Positions 44,465-56,100 of a stretch of 64,000 nucleotides of DNA are shown here, one piece after another. Position 1 is the first letter of the stretch. Each line of letters begins with the position of its first letter. Origin of the DNA: Bryoerythrophyllum caledonicum (taxonomy: Eukaryota; Streptophyta; Bryopsida; Pottiales; Pottiaceae). Made by a program: the position numbers and the translations under genes. The stretch covers positions 4,232,028 through 4,296,027 of the forward strand of contig OZ020519.1 of the NCBI GenBank assembly GCA_963971425.1. Reading direction: 5' to 3'. The notes beneath the pieces were generated by a model, which searched no databases, was not told where the DNA came from, and was given only the letters and a program-made list of their open reading frames with translations.

Positions 44465-46179
44465 TTTCAGTGCCCAATCAACTGTAGTCGGCTGTCTCTT
44501 CCATACAGGGAAATCTCTTTCTCTCAGGTACAAATATTGTCAAAACATTCACACAAAGTACTGGTTCAACCAAGTTGAGAATTGGACTTGGTTGATATAG
44601 ACAATGAACATGCAATGGGAACCTTGTCCTTTACTTTCCTTAGGCCAAGTCATACTATCAGACATGTAAATGAAAGAATGTAATTATTCTTTTCTTACGG
44701 ATAATGTAAAGCATTCTACATCAATTGCATGAAGTATCTACTTTGAATTACCCCCACCTATTAAACAAATGCACATCAAGTGAGATATGCGAGCATTCTA
44801 ATATTATGGAGTACACGTGACTCTTCACTACAAGACTCAGAGACAAAGTTGCTAAGAACGAGGAGACCAATGAAAAGATCCGAAGCCATTCCTAGACCAC
44901 ATTCTTACAAACAAGAAAAAGTCCAAAAATTTGGTTAACAGCTTGATACTGATTGACTAGTCATACATGAGAAGATACTAATTTCATTCATTTTATAGTT
45001 TTAATTACTTCCTTTGTATTTTTGGTCAATCCCATTGCCAAGCCATTTCAAAGACCAGTAGAGAATTACAATCAATTCCTATATTTTTATGACCAAAACA
45101 TTAAAATTGAAACCAGCCCCCAAGAATTTTTCTTTTTTGCAAGCACCAAATCAACAGACACTGTCGTGTTGTGGTAGTCACTGCTGATAAACTCATTAGC
45201 AAACCATCAAACAATAAAGAAGTTCCTTTGTCAGAAAGGAACAATTTTGTTTAAACTCACCATATCACCAACTGAAGACCACAACGAGCTGTGCCATAAC
45301 AGGTACGCTAACATGAAAATAAAATATGAAAAAAGAATTCAATTTCAGCACACAAACGACGAAGTGTGAAGGCGGTCACAAGTATAAGTGGGATTGTTTT
45401 TGACACTCTAAATTTCACACCTTTTGGTTAAGTGTTAGGAAAAAGTGTCAAAATTTTTGTGTATAACACAGAAGTGTCGGATAAGAATGTCATTAAAAGC
45501 CCCACTTGAAAGACACTAATAATGATAACATAGTGTAACTACTCTAACTAATTGAGAACTGCTGTAATTTTTATGGAGGTTTTTTCATTTACTAAGAGCA
45601 CAACTATCTATTCAAAGTGGGAGGTCATTGTCGGTAAAAATATTCATCAATTTTTTTTTAAAAAAACAAAACTAGTAGCATTTATAATAGCATTTAGAGA
45701 GTGATTTACACTAAATACCATTATCAGAGTAGTGGCTCTACCGAGGACATGATTCAAGCTACACAATGTAATGGCCAAACAATGTCATATTTTACATGGT
45801 CATCATTATATGTCCGAAAAGCAGGAGATGTATGGGAGTATCATCACTCTCACTGTTATTGCAATGGAGATCTGAAGTCCAGGTTGTGGTACTAGATCCG
45901 GCCGGCTGCAGCAGAGGAGGACTAGATCAAATTCTTGAGTTCTGTGTCAACAGAACAAGCCAGGCGGTGGTGATCCCCATGCATGGCAAAAGCAGGTGCA
46001 AGGCTGGAGTGTGAGGTGCTGGTGGCAGCCGTTTTGCTGGAGGGCCAGTCAGTGGGCCAGATGTTCATTGAGGACACTCACAAATGATTGTTGTTGGGAG
46101 ATGCAGTCAGCAGAAACCAAGATGGAAGATGCTCCATGTTGCCCTGAGAATTTGATGTTATGGCCCATTCCCACCAACT
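44465..46179. other. AT-rich spacer with a short GC-richer patch, no gene recognised
   Basis: 45880-46090 is GC-richer and reads in one frame through VLVAAVLLEGQSVGQMFIEDTHK, but without supporting splice context or family match. A small hairpin (GTTCCTTT and AAAGGAAC arms) lies near 45222-45242. No gene is called. Confidence 0.35.
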
Positions 46180-47520
46180 TAGGTAACCCGCCATAACCAA
46201 CCAAATCCCATAACCAACACCTATGAAATTGGGGTAAGGATAGCCCCCTATAACCAACAAAAACCCATAGCTAATGCCTGTAAAATTGGGTATATCCAAC
46301 CCTCTTCCATCCCATTACCACCAACTCAGTTGCAAATGGAGCTTTGCTATTAGTCAAGACCCTTACTTTTGGTCATTGGTTATGGGGCATACCTACTGCT
46401 AGCCACCCACTAAACATGGCTGCACATTTTGAAAATTCATAACTAACTCAATTTTCATCGAAAAAATATGAAATCACTTGGGTTGGAATTGCAATTTTAT
46501 TGGCTATCACTAAAAAAATAGTAGTATAAATACCTCCTCTCTTCATATATGCACATTCCTTAACCCCTAAAGGACCACGACCTAATTCGCTCTAAAACCA
46601 GTCCAAAACTGCCACTATAAAAAAGAGACATGAAAATCACATTTTAAAGTGAATTTCGGATTTTCAACCGTAAAATCTTAAAATAGACTTCCACATAAAC
46701 ATGGCATCAAATTTTGGTTGCGATCCACCGCACGGATTGATAGATTTTAGTGTTTAAAGTCAAAACAATGGTTCATTTTCATCCCTGCGTTGAGTAGATC
46801 AGCTGACTTTGACTTCATTTTGTATCAAAATTTTGCATTGTACAAGGTCTAAATCTTTTACCATTGTCTTAAGCATGATGTTATTTCCCAACACACCAAT
46901 TTTTAGAGGTAAAAAATAAGTGTAGCATATTCAAAACAAGTGTGCAAGGAGTGGAGGTTCAAAAATTGCCATTTCACGTTTTATTCTTTTGTGAACTACG
47001 TACGTAGTCAAATGATAATCCGAACGGTCAATTAGAAGGTTTTCACCATATATTGTTGTTGTAAAAAAAAAAAGTGAAAAATATGAAGATCTCTAGGTTT
47101 TATGTAGAAAAGATGAAGTTTTTTTCCCCCGTTGCCCGAGAATGAGTGAAAATGTTTGACTTGGAATAAAATGCCTTTTTACACTAAAGACAAGATTTTT
47201 TTTGAAAATTTCCAAATAAGGAAATATTCTTTACATGTGTGAAAAATCTCAATGTCAATAGAAACTTTTGTCAAAATTTTTGGAGGTGCCCGAAGTCCCA
47301 CTTTTGGCTTTAAGTGGTACTAACTTTCAAACCACAAATCCAAAAAAAATTAAAAAATATCTCCACGAAGCTCTTATCAGATCCTATCTTGAAAAAAAAG
47401 TTGATTAAAAAAGGATTTTTTTTCAAATTGTAGGTACATGCCCAAAATCCAAAATGACCCCGGGGGGACGTTTGGTCCTTTAGGGGTTAACTTGTCGGTT
47501 TTAGGGGGGCTTACCTTATA
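46180..47520 (-). repeat. Family 2 element (copy b), split by a TTAA element
   Basis: Reverse-orientation copy of 38210-38563: 46180-46559 and 47491-47520 are its two parts, joined around a TTAA where the 46560-47490 element sits. Its left part contains a local duplication of the CCATAACCAAC...CCTATGAAATTGG segment. The flank before the insertion (TATATGCACATTCC) and after it (CTTGTCGGTTTTAGG) are contiguous in copy a and in 48221-48571. Confidence 0.78.
46560..47490 (+). mobile_element. TTAA-flanked element, family 1 (copy C), proven insertion
   Basis: 931 bp with 18-bp perfect inverted ends TTAACCCCTAAAGGACCA and TGGTCCTTTAGGGGTTAA. Paralogous empty sites read CATTGC-TTAA-CTTGTCGG (from 48221-48571, reverse strand), so TTAA is the duplicated target. 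That plus C-run termini is the piggyBac pattern (family knowledge). No transposase frame, so it must be mobilised in trans, and the superfamily remains an inference. Confidence 0.85.
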
Positions 47521-47817
47521 TCCAACCTACTTCCATCTCATTACCACTCATTCAATTCCAAGTGGAGGTTTGCTATTCCTTAGGACCCCTTGGTTTTGGT
47601 CGTTGCTTGTCGGGGTGTCTATTGGTGGCCAACCATTAAACACGGAAGCACACATTGAAACTCACAACTAGTTCAGTTTTTATTGGAAAAATATGAAATC
47701 ATTTGAATTGAAATTGTAATTCTATTGGCTATCACTAAAAAATAATTTTTATTTTTATTTTCTCTCTCAATATATGAACTTTGCTTAACATGTCGATTAT
47801 GGGGGGAAGGTTACTTT
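47521..47817 (-). repeat. Family 2 element, left-truncated copy c
   Basis: Continues directly after copy b with ATATCCAACCTACTTCCATCTC, the GTGGCCAACCATTAAACA block and a right end CTTAACATGTCGATTATGG. It has the intact CTTAACATGTCG equivalent of the insertion site used in copy b. Confidence 0.65.
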
Positions 47818-48220
47818 AAGAGCACCCCACCCATCCGTAGACCCGACAGAGAGTGTTGGGTTGCAAGCAAGTCTGCGCTCTGCCGAGCGGTAGAGCGGGC
47901 TAGGTGGAGCTTTGGCCTGGGCTCCGGGTTGCCTTTTATCCATCGCAATCTTAGGAGGGCAACATGCCGGAGTTTGCCGCCTAGTGCAAGTCTATTGGCC
48001 ACAATTTTAGTAGTTTTTCTTTTCTATTCTCTATAAACTCAGGTCAAGGTTAAAGGGGCGGAAACTTGAATGTTTCTTTTTCTTTGTTGAATGGTGGGTA
48101 GTCGAGTGTTGGTGATGCAAGTCTCGGGGAGCCCACAACCGGGCCACAAATTTGCTCGGATTGCTAGCCACCGTCATTGGCTAGAAGTGGCAAGTAGTGG
48201 CCAACAATGGCCATGCTCTA
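47818..48220. other. GC-richer spacer, no gene recognised
   Basis: Contains CTCTGCCGAGCGGTAGAGC, which resembles a tRNA D-arm, but no matching box B or cloverleaf could be drawn. No gene called. Confidence 0.35.
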
Positions 48221-48571
48221 AAGTGACCCACCTTAACCGACAAGTTAAGCAATGTTCATGTATGGAGAGAATAAATAATAATACGTTTATTTTTAGTAAT
48301 ATTCAATAGACTTATAATATTAATCAAAATGATTTTCTATTTTTTCGATGAGATGAAAATTAGTTACAAATTTTCAAAGTGTTTTGCCTTGATTTGCCCA
48401 TGGCTACCAATATATATCCCCAAAAGTGCCGAATAAAGTAAGGGTTCTGACTAATGGCAAATTTCCATTTGGAGTAGAATAGGTAGTAATGGGATGGAAG
48501 TGGGTTGGATATACTCCAATTTTATAACATCAATTATGAATTTTGGTTGGTTACATGGGAGTTATCATACC
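48221..48571 (+). repeat. Family 2 element, copy d (empty-site paralogue)
   Basis: Same orientation as copy a: CTTAACCGACAAGTTAAGCAATG at the left, GGTAGTAATGGGATGGAAGTGG inside, TTGGTTGGTTACATGGGAG at the right. Its ACAAGTTAAGCAATG preserves the uninterrupted TTAA into which the 46560-47490 element inserted in copy b. Confidence 0.72.
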
Positions 48572-48866
48572 CAACTTCTATCAATTGCAGTGAAGGATGA
48601 GTTATAGCTAAATATGGCAGTGGTGATGGGAGTGGTAAGAACTTAGTAGGAGTCAAAAGTTCAAAAATGTCACATGTCAGCAATTATATGTTAGAAAATC
48701 TTACACATCACAATCAAAGAATTAAGATAATCACAATTAACTTAGCTGATTACAAATTATCTAAGGAATGAGTGTCGATAGGAAGGTGTTTACATGAAAG
48801 TGAGTAGGGTGGATTGTGTATGTTACTCCCTTCTTTGTGATATTGTGTTAGTAATTGAGACCATGG

Positions 48867-49196
48867 TTAACCCCTGTACAACTTCAACAAACATCAAAAA
48901 CACTTCAAAGCTATTCATCTAGAGCCATGAGTAAGGAAGGTATTATTCTACTAAACTTTTGTTTCTAGTTTTAATCATAAGATCTCAATCAAGACTTGTC
49001 AAGTACCACACTTACAAAATTTCAAGAACTTTGACTGCACTAATTGAAATATTGAAGTGTTTGAGGTAGAAAAAATAGTTCATTTTTTCCCCTTTGTTCA
49101 AACGGATCAATAGACTTTGACTTCACTTGGTGACAAATTTTTGCACTAGGCAAGGCCTAATCTCATTACCATAATGTTAAACATCATATTAATTAC
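48867..49196 (+). repeat. TTAA-type element, family 1, truncated copy
   Basis: Begins TTAACCCCTG and follows copy A closely (AAACATCAAAAACACTTCAAA, AGAGCCATGAGTAAGGAAGG, TCTAGTTTTAATCATAAGATC). It breaks off where the GAA-rich satellite starts; no right terminus. Confidence 0.7.
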
Positions 49197-50279
49197 TTGA
49201 AGAAGAAAAAGAAGAAGAAGAACACTAGTAGAAATCTAGAGATAAATAACTAGGGGTTTGCCTCTTTGTTCAGTTATAGATTGGCAATCAATAACTAAAA
49301 AAAGAGGCAGAACCAAAGAATAACTGCAATTTTTTTTGAAACGAGCATAGTTATTGTTGTGAGTTATTGATTTCTGTAGTTATTCCTTTTTGCCACGTGG
49401 ATTTCTCATCCATCTGCCAATATGAAACATCATCATGGGGGAATGATGAGGTGGCTGATGATGTGGATTCAAGTGTAACGTGGAATTTGAGGTGGTTGTT
49501 GACGTGCATTTGACGATGATGTGGATATTGAGGTGGCAGTTGACGTGGATGACGACATGTTTTCCTTGATGACATGTAATCATATGTGGCAGCTTACGTG
49601 TCACTTCTTTTAGGACCCACTTGCTCTTACGTGGAGGCGTTTGATTGGATGAAATCTACGTATGCACAAGATAATTATTTATTAGTTATTTTGTAGTTTT
49701 TCTCTAGTTATTTATTGTTATTCTTTAGTTACTTATAGTTATCAATTAGTTATTGTATAGTTGTTCTAGAGTTTGTTTATATTCATTTCAATCATTTTCT
49801 AATAACTGTTCATGTATCTTCACAGTTATTGAAGAGTTATTCGGATCAATTCATTACAGTTATTACATAGTGATTAGAGAGTTATTCTGAAGTGACTTGA
49901 TTAGTTATTAGATATATTACTACGGATTGCGTCGACAATATGTGCTCAAAAACCCATACAAACTTAGTGATTTGTTTACAAGTACTAGAGTAATAAATAG
50001 TGAAGTATAGTCCCATTCAACAAAATGCTCCAAAGCTTGAGCCAAAACGTAGTACCATAATCTCTACAAATGCCAAAAAATACATGTCTAAGCAAAAACC
50101 AACCCTTAGTCATGGCTGAGCTTCAAAAGTTGGATATTCTAAAATATTACTAAATCTCTAAATCTTCCACATGGTATTACTAAATCTCCCACATGCTACT
50201 ACCAGGCCACCAAACACAATTGTAATTAAACAATCCATTCAGATGCATTACTACACAATAAGTATGTACTTACTCAAAA

Positions 50280-51125
50280 TAATTGTAGAATGATTGTGAT
50301 ATAACTACAAAACAACTCTAATATAACTACAGAATGACTCTGATATAACTACAGAATGATTGTCATATAACTATAGAATGACTATGATAAAATTACAGAT
50401 TAACTCTGATATAACTACAAAATGACTCTAATATAACTATAGAATGTTTGTGGAGGCACCACGGCCTTCGTGTAGTGGTTTGGGTCATGGCACACCGTGA
50501 GGTGGTTGTGAGTTCAAGTCCTATTGCCGGCGTGGTGCTTACCACCATAGTCCACCCAATTATGGTGGGGGGTCCCAAGGCCTCGTTGTATGGGGACCCA
50601 CAAAGCCCTTGGAGGAGATGACATGTCGGTTGTCTCTAAGGCAATTAGTGTAGGGAAGCACTTAGTGTAGAAAAGTGTTTATCCTCAAGAGGGGGGAATA
50701 GTTCTATTACACTAGCCTATGTCCAGTGGCCATATGCTTAGTGAAGAGAATGAACAAACACTATATTCACGCCAGTCTCCTTTGAGGACTGGAGTTCTTC
50801 TTAGAATGTCTATGATGTAACTATAGAATGACTTTGATATAACTACAGAATAACTATGATATAACTATAGAATGACTCTGATATAACTATTGAATAACTT
50901 TGATATAACTACAGAATGATTGTCATATAACTATAGAATGACTTTGATATAACTACAGAATAACTCTGATATAGCTATAGAATGACTTTGATATAACTAC
51001 AAAATGATTGTCATATAACTATAGAATGACTTTGATATAACTACAGAATAACTCTAATATAGCTATAGAATGACTTTGATATAACTACAGAATGACTTTG
51101 ATATAACTACAGAATGACTGAACAA
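50280..51125. repeat. 22-bp subterminal tandem array
   Basis: Units like ATAACTACAGAATGACTCTGAT are repeated about two dozen times, with ACTATAG, ATTGTC and ACTTTG variants. The array is interrupted by the SINE at 50448-50801. It lies inside the CACTA element, where such arrays are usually transposase-binding regions (family knowledge). Confidence 0.9.
50448..50801 (+). mobile_element. tRNA-derived SINE nested in CACTA array
   Basis: Second full-length copy of the 38985-39373 SINE. Box A-like CGTGTAGTGGTTTGGG and box B-like GAGTTCAAGTCC mark the tRNA head. The tail contains AAGAGGGGGGAATAGTTC, GTCCAGTGGCCATATGCTTAG and the terminal hairpin GCCAGTCTCC-TTTGA-GGACTGG, then AGTTCTTCT. The direct repeat TAGAATGT (50440-50447 and 50802-50809) flanks it; the flanking array unit confirms the insertion point. 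No poly(A). Confidence 0.88.
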
Positions 51126-51699
51126 AGTAGAATTGTATTTTTTGAAATGACAAAATAATCACTACACAATAATCACTCAAACATAGCTACAAAATGACAA
51201 TTGATATAACATATAGAGTTTTATGGAAGTAGCGCTCACTAGACCAAAATTTGAGTTGTCCCTAGTAATCTTCTTCTTCAAAATGGGGGCTTCAAAAATG
51301 CTCCAAAAAAAATCGGAGGTGGGTAGATTAAGAAGATATGAAATGAGACCCGATCTACTCAATCCAAAAGGTCTCCTACACAAAACCACTCTTCAAGAAC
51401 AAGATCTCATGTCCACACACTCCGCCTTGCCTCCAAACACACATGAGGGGTTGAAAAGAGTATCATTACTTCACAAAGTAATTGGTGTGCACTTTCCTAA
51501 CCCTAACAACGAGATTGACCACTCTAACAACTCTACACTACCACCTTCTAGCTCTCTCTCTACACATAGAGACCCCACAACAAGAGAGAGTGAGAGAATG
51601 ACGGCGTTTGCCTTCATCCCCTCCAAACCCTAGCCGCCATAATTCTAGCTGCCAGTATTCCACGAGTTATTTCTCAGTTATTAATTAGTTATTCTTGGA

Positions 51700-52145
51700 T
51701 GTATTATTACAAAATTACCAAGGCACAATCCACGTCACCAACGTACTTGCCACATCAGTACTACTAGACATAAATAGGCAACCATCCACGTCATCAATTA
51801 TGTAAAAATATCCATGAGTTGGTTTTTAGTCATAGATCATATTACTGCACGAGTTATTTTACAGTTATTGATTAGTTATTTTCAACTGTATTACTAGAAA
51901 CTTACTAAGGCACATTCCACATCACCCACATACTTAATACATCAACACTACTAGACGTAAATAGGCATCAATCCATGTTAGCAGTTATGTAAAAATATCC
52001 ATGAGTTTGTTTTTAGTCATAAATGATATTACTGCGTCAATTATTGTACGGTTATTGAATAGTTATTTTCAAATGTATTACTACAAAATTACTAAGGCCC
52101 AATCAACGCCATCAACATACTTGCCACATCAACACTACCAGACAA
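51700..52145. repeat. ~186-bp tandem repeat, about 2.4 copies
   Basis: Units start at TATTACTACAAAATTACCAAGG (51703), TATTACTAGAAACTTACTAAGG (~51889) and TATTACTACAAAATTACTAAGG (~52077). Each contains CACATCA-CACTACTAGAC, AAATATCCATGAGTT and GTTATTGATTAGTTATTTTC. Part of the right subterminal region of the CACTA element. Confidence 0.85.
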
Positions 52146-53107
52146 TACTTAGATGAAAACCTATGGATGACAACACAAATGATACTGGAAGTCACGTGCC
52201 TTTTATCCCTCCGCTGCCCACAAAAATTCAATAATTACAGAATTACTCGGGCAATTATTTATCCGGAAACGGGCAGCTCGGCAGTTCCAGAGTAATTGTT
52301 GAGTTATTATTTCTTAGCTAGTTACTTGTGCTGTAGTTATTTATTCCTGGATTTCTAGGAGTGAAAGAAGAAGTAGAAGTAGAACCAAAAGAAGAAGAAG
52401 AAGAACCAAAAGAAAAAGAAAAAGAAGAAGAAGAATAAGAATAAGAAGAAGAAGAAGAAGAAGAAGAAGAATTTGAAGGACCAGAAGAAGAAGCAGAAGA
52501 AGAAGAACTAGAAGCAAAAGAAGAAGAATAAGAAGAAGAAGCAAAAGAAGAAGCAAAAGAAGAAGGAGAAGAAGAAGTAGAAGAAGAAGCAGAAGTAGAA
52601 GAAGAAGCAGATGAAGAAGCAGCGGAAGAAGTAGAAGAAGAAGGAGAAGAAGAAGAAGAAGGAGAAGAAGAAGTAGAAGAAGAAGAAGAAGCAAAAGAAG
52701 AAGAACTAAAAGCAGATGAAGAAGAAACAGAAGAAGAAGAAGCAAAAGAAGAAGAATTAGAAGGAGAAGAAGAAGAATAAGAAGAAGTAGAAGAAAAAAC
52801 AAAAGAAGAAGGAGAAGAAGAAGTAGAAGAAGAAGCAAAAGTAGAAGAAGAAGGAGAAGAAGAAGAAGGAGAAGAAGAAGTAGAAGAAGAAAAAGCAAAA
52901 GAAGAAGAACTAGAAGCAGATGAAGAAGAAGCAGAAGAAGAAGAAGCAAAAACAGAAGCAGAAGCAGAAACAAAAATAGTAGAAGAAGAAGCAGAAGAAG
53001 AAGAACGTGAAGAAGAATCTGATCCAGAAGACCCAGAAGAAGAAGAACCTGAAGAACCAAAAGAACCAAAAGAACTAGAAGAAGAAGAAGAACTAGAAGA
53101 ACCAGAA

Positions 53108-56100
53108 TGTTGCAGTTCGTAGAGTCAGTATTCCTCCGGAATGCACATAATTGTCACTAAATGCTTCCAAAGCAACCGCTCCGGTTTCGTTCCCATAGAG
53201 ATCTAATGTTCTTCTCAGAATATTCTCCAAAATTAAACTATCACATCAGTCGTTCATGGGTTAGCTATTCTCTTCACTCATGTATTATGGATCCGGATCC
53301 TTCCGGAGTCCAGAATTTGTATAATGGTTGCCGGAACTAGGTTCCGGACAACCAGTAGGTAGTTTGATTATTCTCTGGTTTCCCTCAGAGAGTCTTCCGG
53401 AAGATTTAAGCGAGTGACTGGAAGGCCACTGATCATGTTTTGTGTAAGTGGCCGGATTCCCCATTGCCTTGTGACTTTAAGCGGCTAGACACCCACTGCC
53501 CCGGAAGTTGGAACTTATAGTGACCGGACATCACTCTCCCTACTCTGCTAACCGGTGATTTGATTGCTGCCGCTAGACTAAGACTCTCACAACATCCGGA
53601 TGGCCTTCCGGACGCGGTCACAGAGAGACAAGTCCGGACTACAACAACATTCCGGTAAGTACTGTTGTGATTCTCTGGAATAGATATTACCATTTACTAG
53701 GAGTACTTCGTCTAGACCTACACATCAGGCTTTTTTCTAACTTGGGGGAAAACTCCGGCTTTGATCGGAATCCAAGTTAACACGGATTCTTCCGTATCCT
53801 GGAGATTACCAGGAACACCTTTGCAGTTCATCTCTTCCCCTCCTGGCTACTTCCGGACCCTGGAGACTACCTGGAACACCTCTGCAATAGTCCTCCAGCT
53901 CTCCCAGGCGATCTCCCGATACCGATCCTGACCGATTTATCTCTTAGCAAACGACTTATTACTCCACTCAGGAAGAATGCTTACACAACAGCACATACAA
54001 AAATGGATCCGTTACTCACAAAGACGACACTTCACACCAATGGTACAAGGAAGCAAATCTACTAAGAAGGCATGGAGTATATTCAACGTGAGAAAACAAG
54101 ATGAAGAGTTTTTCCCAAAACTCCACCACTAAGTACTAACTAAGTTCCTCCTAAACTTAGCCTTCTATCGCATCTGTTGGAAATCCGCAAGATCTTATCC
54201 AAAAGATCCGAGAAATCCGGAAAAGTTCCAGATTGGATCTCAGATCCTATAATCTCGGAAAAGTTTCCGGACTCCAGATTTCCTACCCTAACTACAAAAA
54301 TTGGCAGTTGATTCCGCCAGTAGCCGGGTGCACTGGAGCCCCATCGTTAATCGCTGCTGGTCTGGAATTTAAGCCCAAAGATACTATAGCAAAACACTAA
54401 CCTAAGTCGGGGCACCCAGTGCCTGATTTCTCCCACTTCTGTGCGAGGGGGAGATTTCCACCAGAACTCGCTGCTTGCCCTTGGCCTTCGAGGTCAATGG
54501 TTCAGCCGTTGGAGAATCCCTTGCTGCTGAAGCCCTAGAATCCGGAGGAGGAGGTTGCTTCTCCGGTGCAGCTTCCGGAGCTAGAGGTGTCGGTTGTTCC
54601 CGCTCGGAAGGGGTTTGGCCTCTTGGACGAAGTCCCTGTAACTTCCGGAGGGACTCCCTTGTCCGGGTGCCAGTCTCCGAGATACGGACTTGGGTGGTGC
54701 CTGGGGGTCGGCTTCTGTAGGAGGATCCGGCAGGTGCATGGTCGGTGGCGTTAGTAGATTCGGAAGAGTCTTCAGTATCTCACCCGTGCTGGGGTTGGGA
54801 GATACGATGCCTCCCGCAAGTGTTCGAGGTGACGGAGTATCGAGGTCCTCCGGATTAGCTGAGGTACCCGGAGCTGGAACCGGATCGGACTGTGGCGGTC
54901 TCGGAGGAGCCATGGTCCGGTCTGGAGTCATGAAATCTTCCGGTACTTGGGCCGCCTGGTCTTCTGGTTCCGCCAGAGTGATGTTGCTCACGAGCAGCTT
55001 CATTCGGCCTTCTTCTTCGCTTGATCAAGAAGGAACCGAAAGATATTGGCCCTAGTCACCTTCTTCTCCTTCTCAACCAGTTCGGTAAAGAACTGGCTCC
55101 GGTTGACCATATCCACCAGAAAGTTCAGGGCCTCTTGGACTCCCGTCAAGGCAGCTGCTGATGTGTTGGCTCTTGCCTCCGCCTGCTTCCGACCCACCAC
55201 TGCCAGGGCTATCTCCTATCGTAAGTGCATTACCTTCTTCTCCAACTCTGTGTTGGATTTGTACATGGTAGAGACCTGTAGGTGCACTGCCTTCAGGGAC
55301 AACTCCTTGCTTCGGAGATCCTCCACCCGGCGGATCGCGTCTTCTAGCCGGTCGCAACCTAGACTCCGGAAGACCTGTTCCACGCCGGTTGTCACGATGA
55401 AGTTGAGTTCCTTGAGAGTTGCCACCCTCCAACTTACCCCGCGTAGGAGGTCATCGATATCTTTCAACTAGCCCTTGGAGTCTTCCGGGTCGAGCTTCCA
55501 CCTCTTCCGGCGGACTTCATCGGACGGCCCGGACTCGTCTTTGCTGGAAGATTCAGACGAGCTATTGTTGTCCGGACTCTCTGGTACCGGCTCCTTCCCT
55601 CGAGCCCTCTTCTGGCCCCTCCGGTCTTCTTCCGAAGTGTCCGTTGTTGCTGGTTTCGGCCCTGGTTCGGCTGCCTCTCCGGACTCTTCTTCCGTCTCTT
55701 CACATCCATACTTCTGGAGACTGAGGACTTTGTCATATACCCTCAGCTCCGCTTGAATGAGTTGTTGGTGGTGGCAGTAGAGATGCACCACATAGGAGGC
55801 TAGCGGGGTTGCCGATTTCTTCACCTTTTGGAAGTTGGCCACCAGCCGGTTGATCATCTCGCTCATGAGGGTTTCTCAATCGACCAGTATCTTTCCCCGG
55901 AGTGCTCCGAGGAAAGTGCACGTCCGCTTCGACACCAACCGCTTCGGCTCTTCCGGATGGAAGATAGGATTTGGAAACCCTAGCACCAGCTTGGCGTTCT
56001 GATGCTTCAAATCCCGGAAGCTGTACCCTTCCTTTGGGTCGGCCTTCTCTTCGAACTTCTCCACCATGAACTCGTCTCGTCGTTCCACCACCTTGGTGCA

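Larger units (their letters stand above)
49223..52363. mobile_element. Non-autonomous CACTA (EnSpm) transposon
   Basis: Termini: CACTAGTAGAAATCTAGAG at 49223 on the plus strand and, reading inward on the minus strand from 52363, CACTCCTAGAAATCCAGGA. The match continues through ATAAATAACTA, so about 22 of 28 positions agree. The CACTA start and the AAATC context are typical of plant EnSpm elements. Subterminal tandem repeats (50280-51125, 51700-52145) are also typical. The 3-bp flanks are GAA (left) and AAA (right), compatible with a 3-bp duplication with one change in a GAA tract. No transposase domain was seen. The interior has a 136-codon frame at 51223-51633 with a CTCTCTC-rich, AACCCTAGCC-containing end that resembles captured plant gene sequence. 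Confidence 0.8.
49197..53107. repeat. GAA-rich satellite, split by a CACTA element
   Basis: GAAGAAGAA-type sequence at 49197-49222 resumes at 52364 and runs to 53107 (about 740 bp), with variant units GTAGAAGAA, GCAGAAGAA, GGAGAAGAA and GAACCAAAAGAA. One strand is almost pure purine. The long Leu-rich minus frame and Glu-rich plus frames here are by-products of the repeat, not genes. It continues past the 53108-56927 insertion as GAAGAACCAACAAAACC. Long purine tracts of this kind can form triplex DNA (general knowledge). Confidence 0.9.

Noticed and set aside
45880-46090. Exon-like frame VLVAAVLLEGQSVGQMFIEDTHK
   Set aside because: A single short frame without neighbouring exons or family match.
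47874-47940. Possible tRNA gene (CTCTGCCGAGCGGTAGAGC)
   Set aside because: D-arm-like wording only; no box B or cloverleaf could be built around it.
50280-52145. CRISPR-like array
   Set aside because: The repeats are directly tandem without unique spacers and lie inside a CACTA element of a eukaryotic genome.
52341-53069. 242-codon Leu-rich frame (minus strand)
   Set aside because: Translation of CTT/TTC complements of a GAA satellite; no start context, no homology expected, many stops in other frames.
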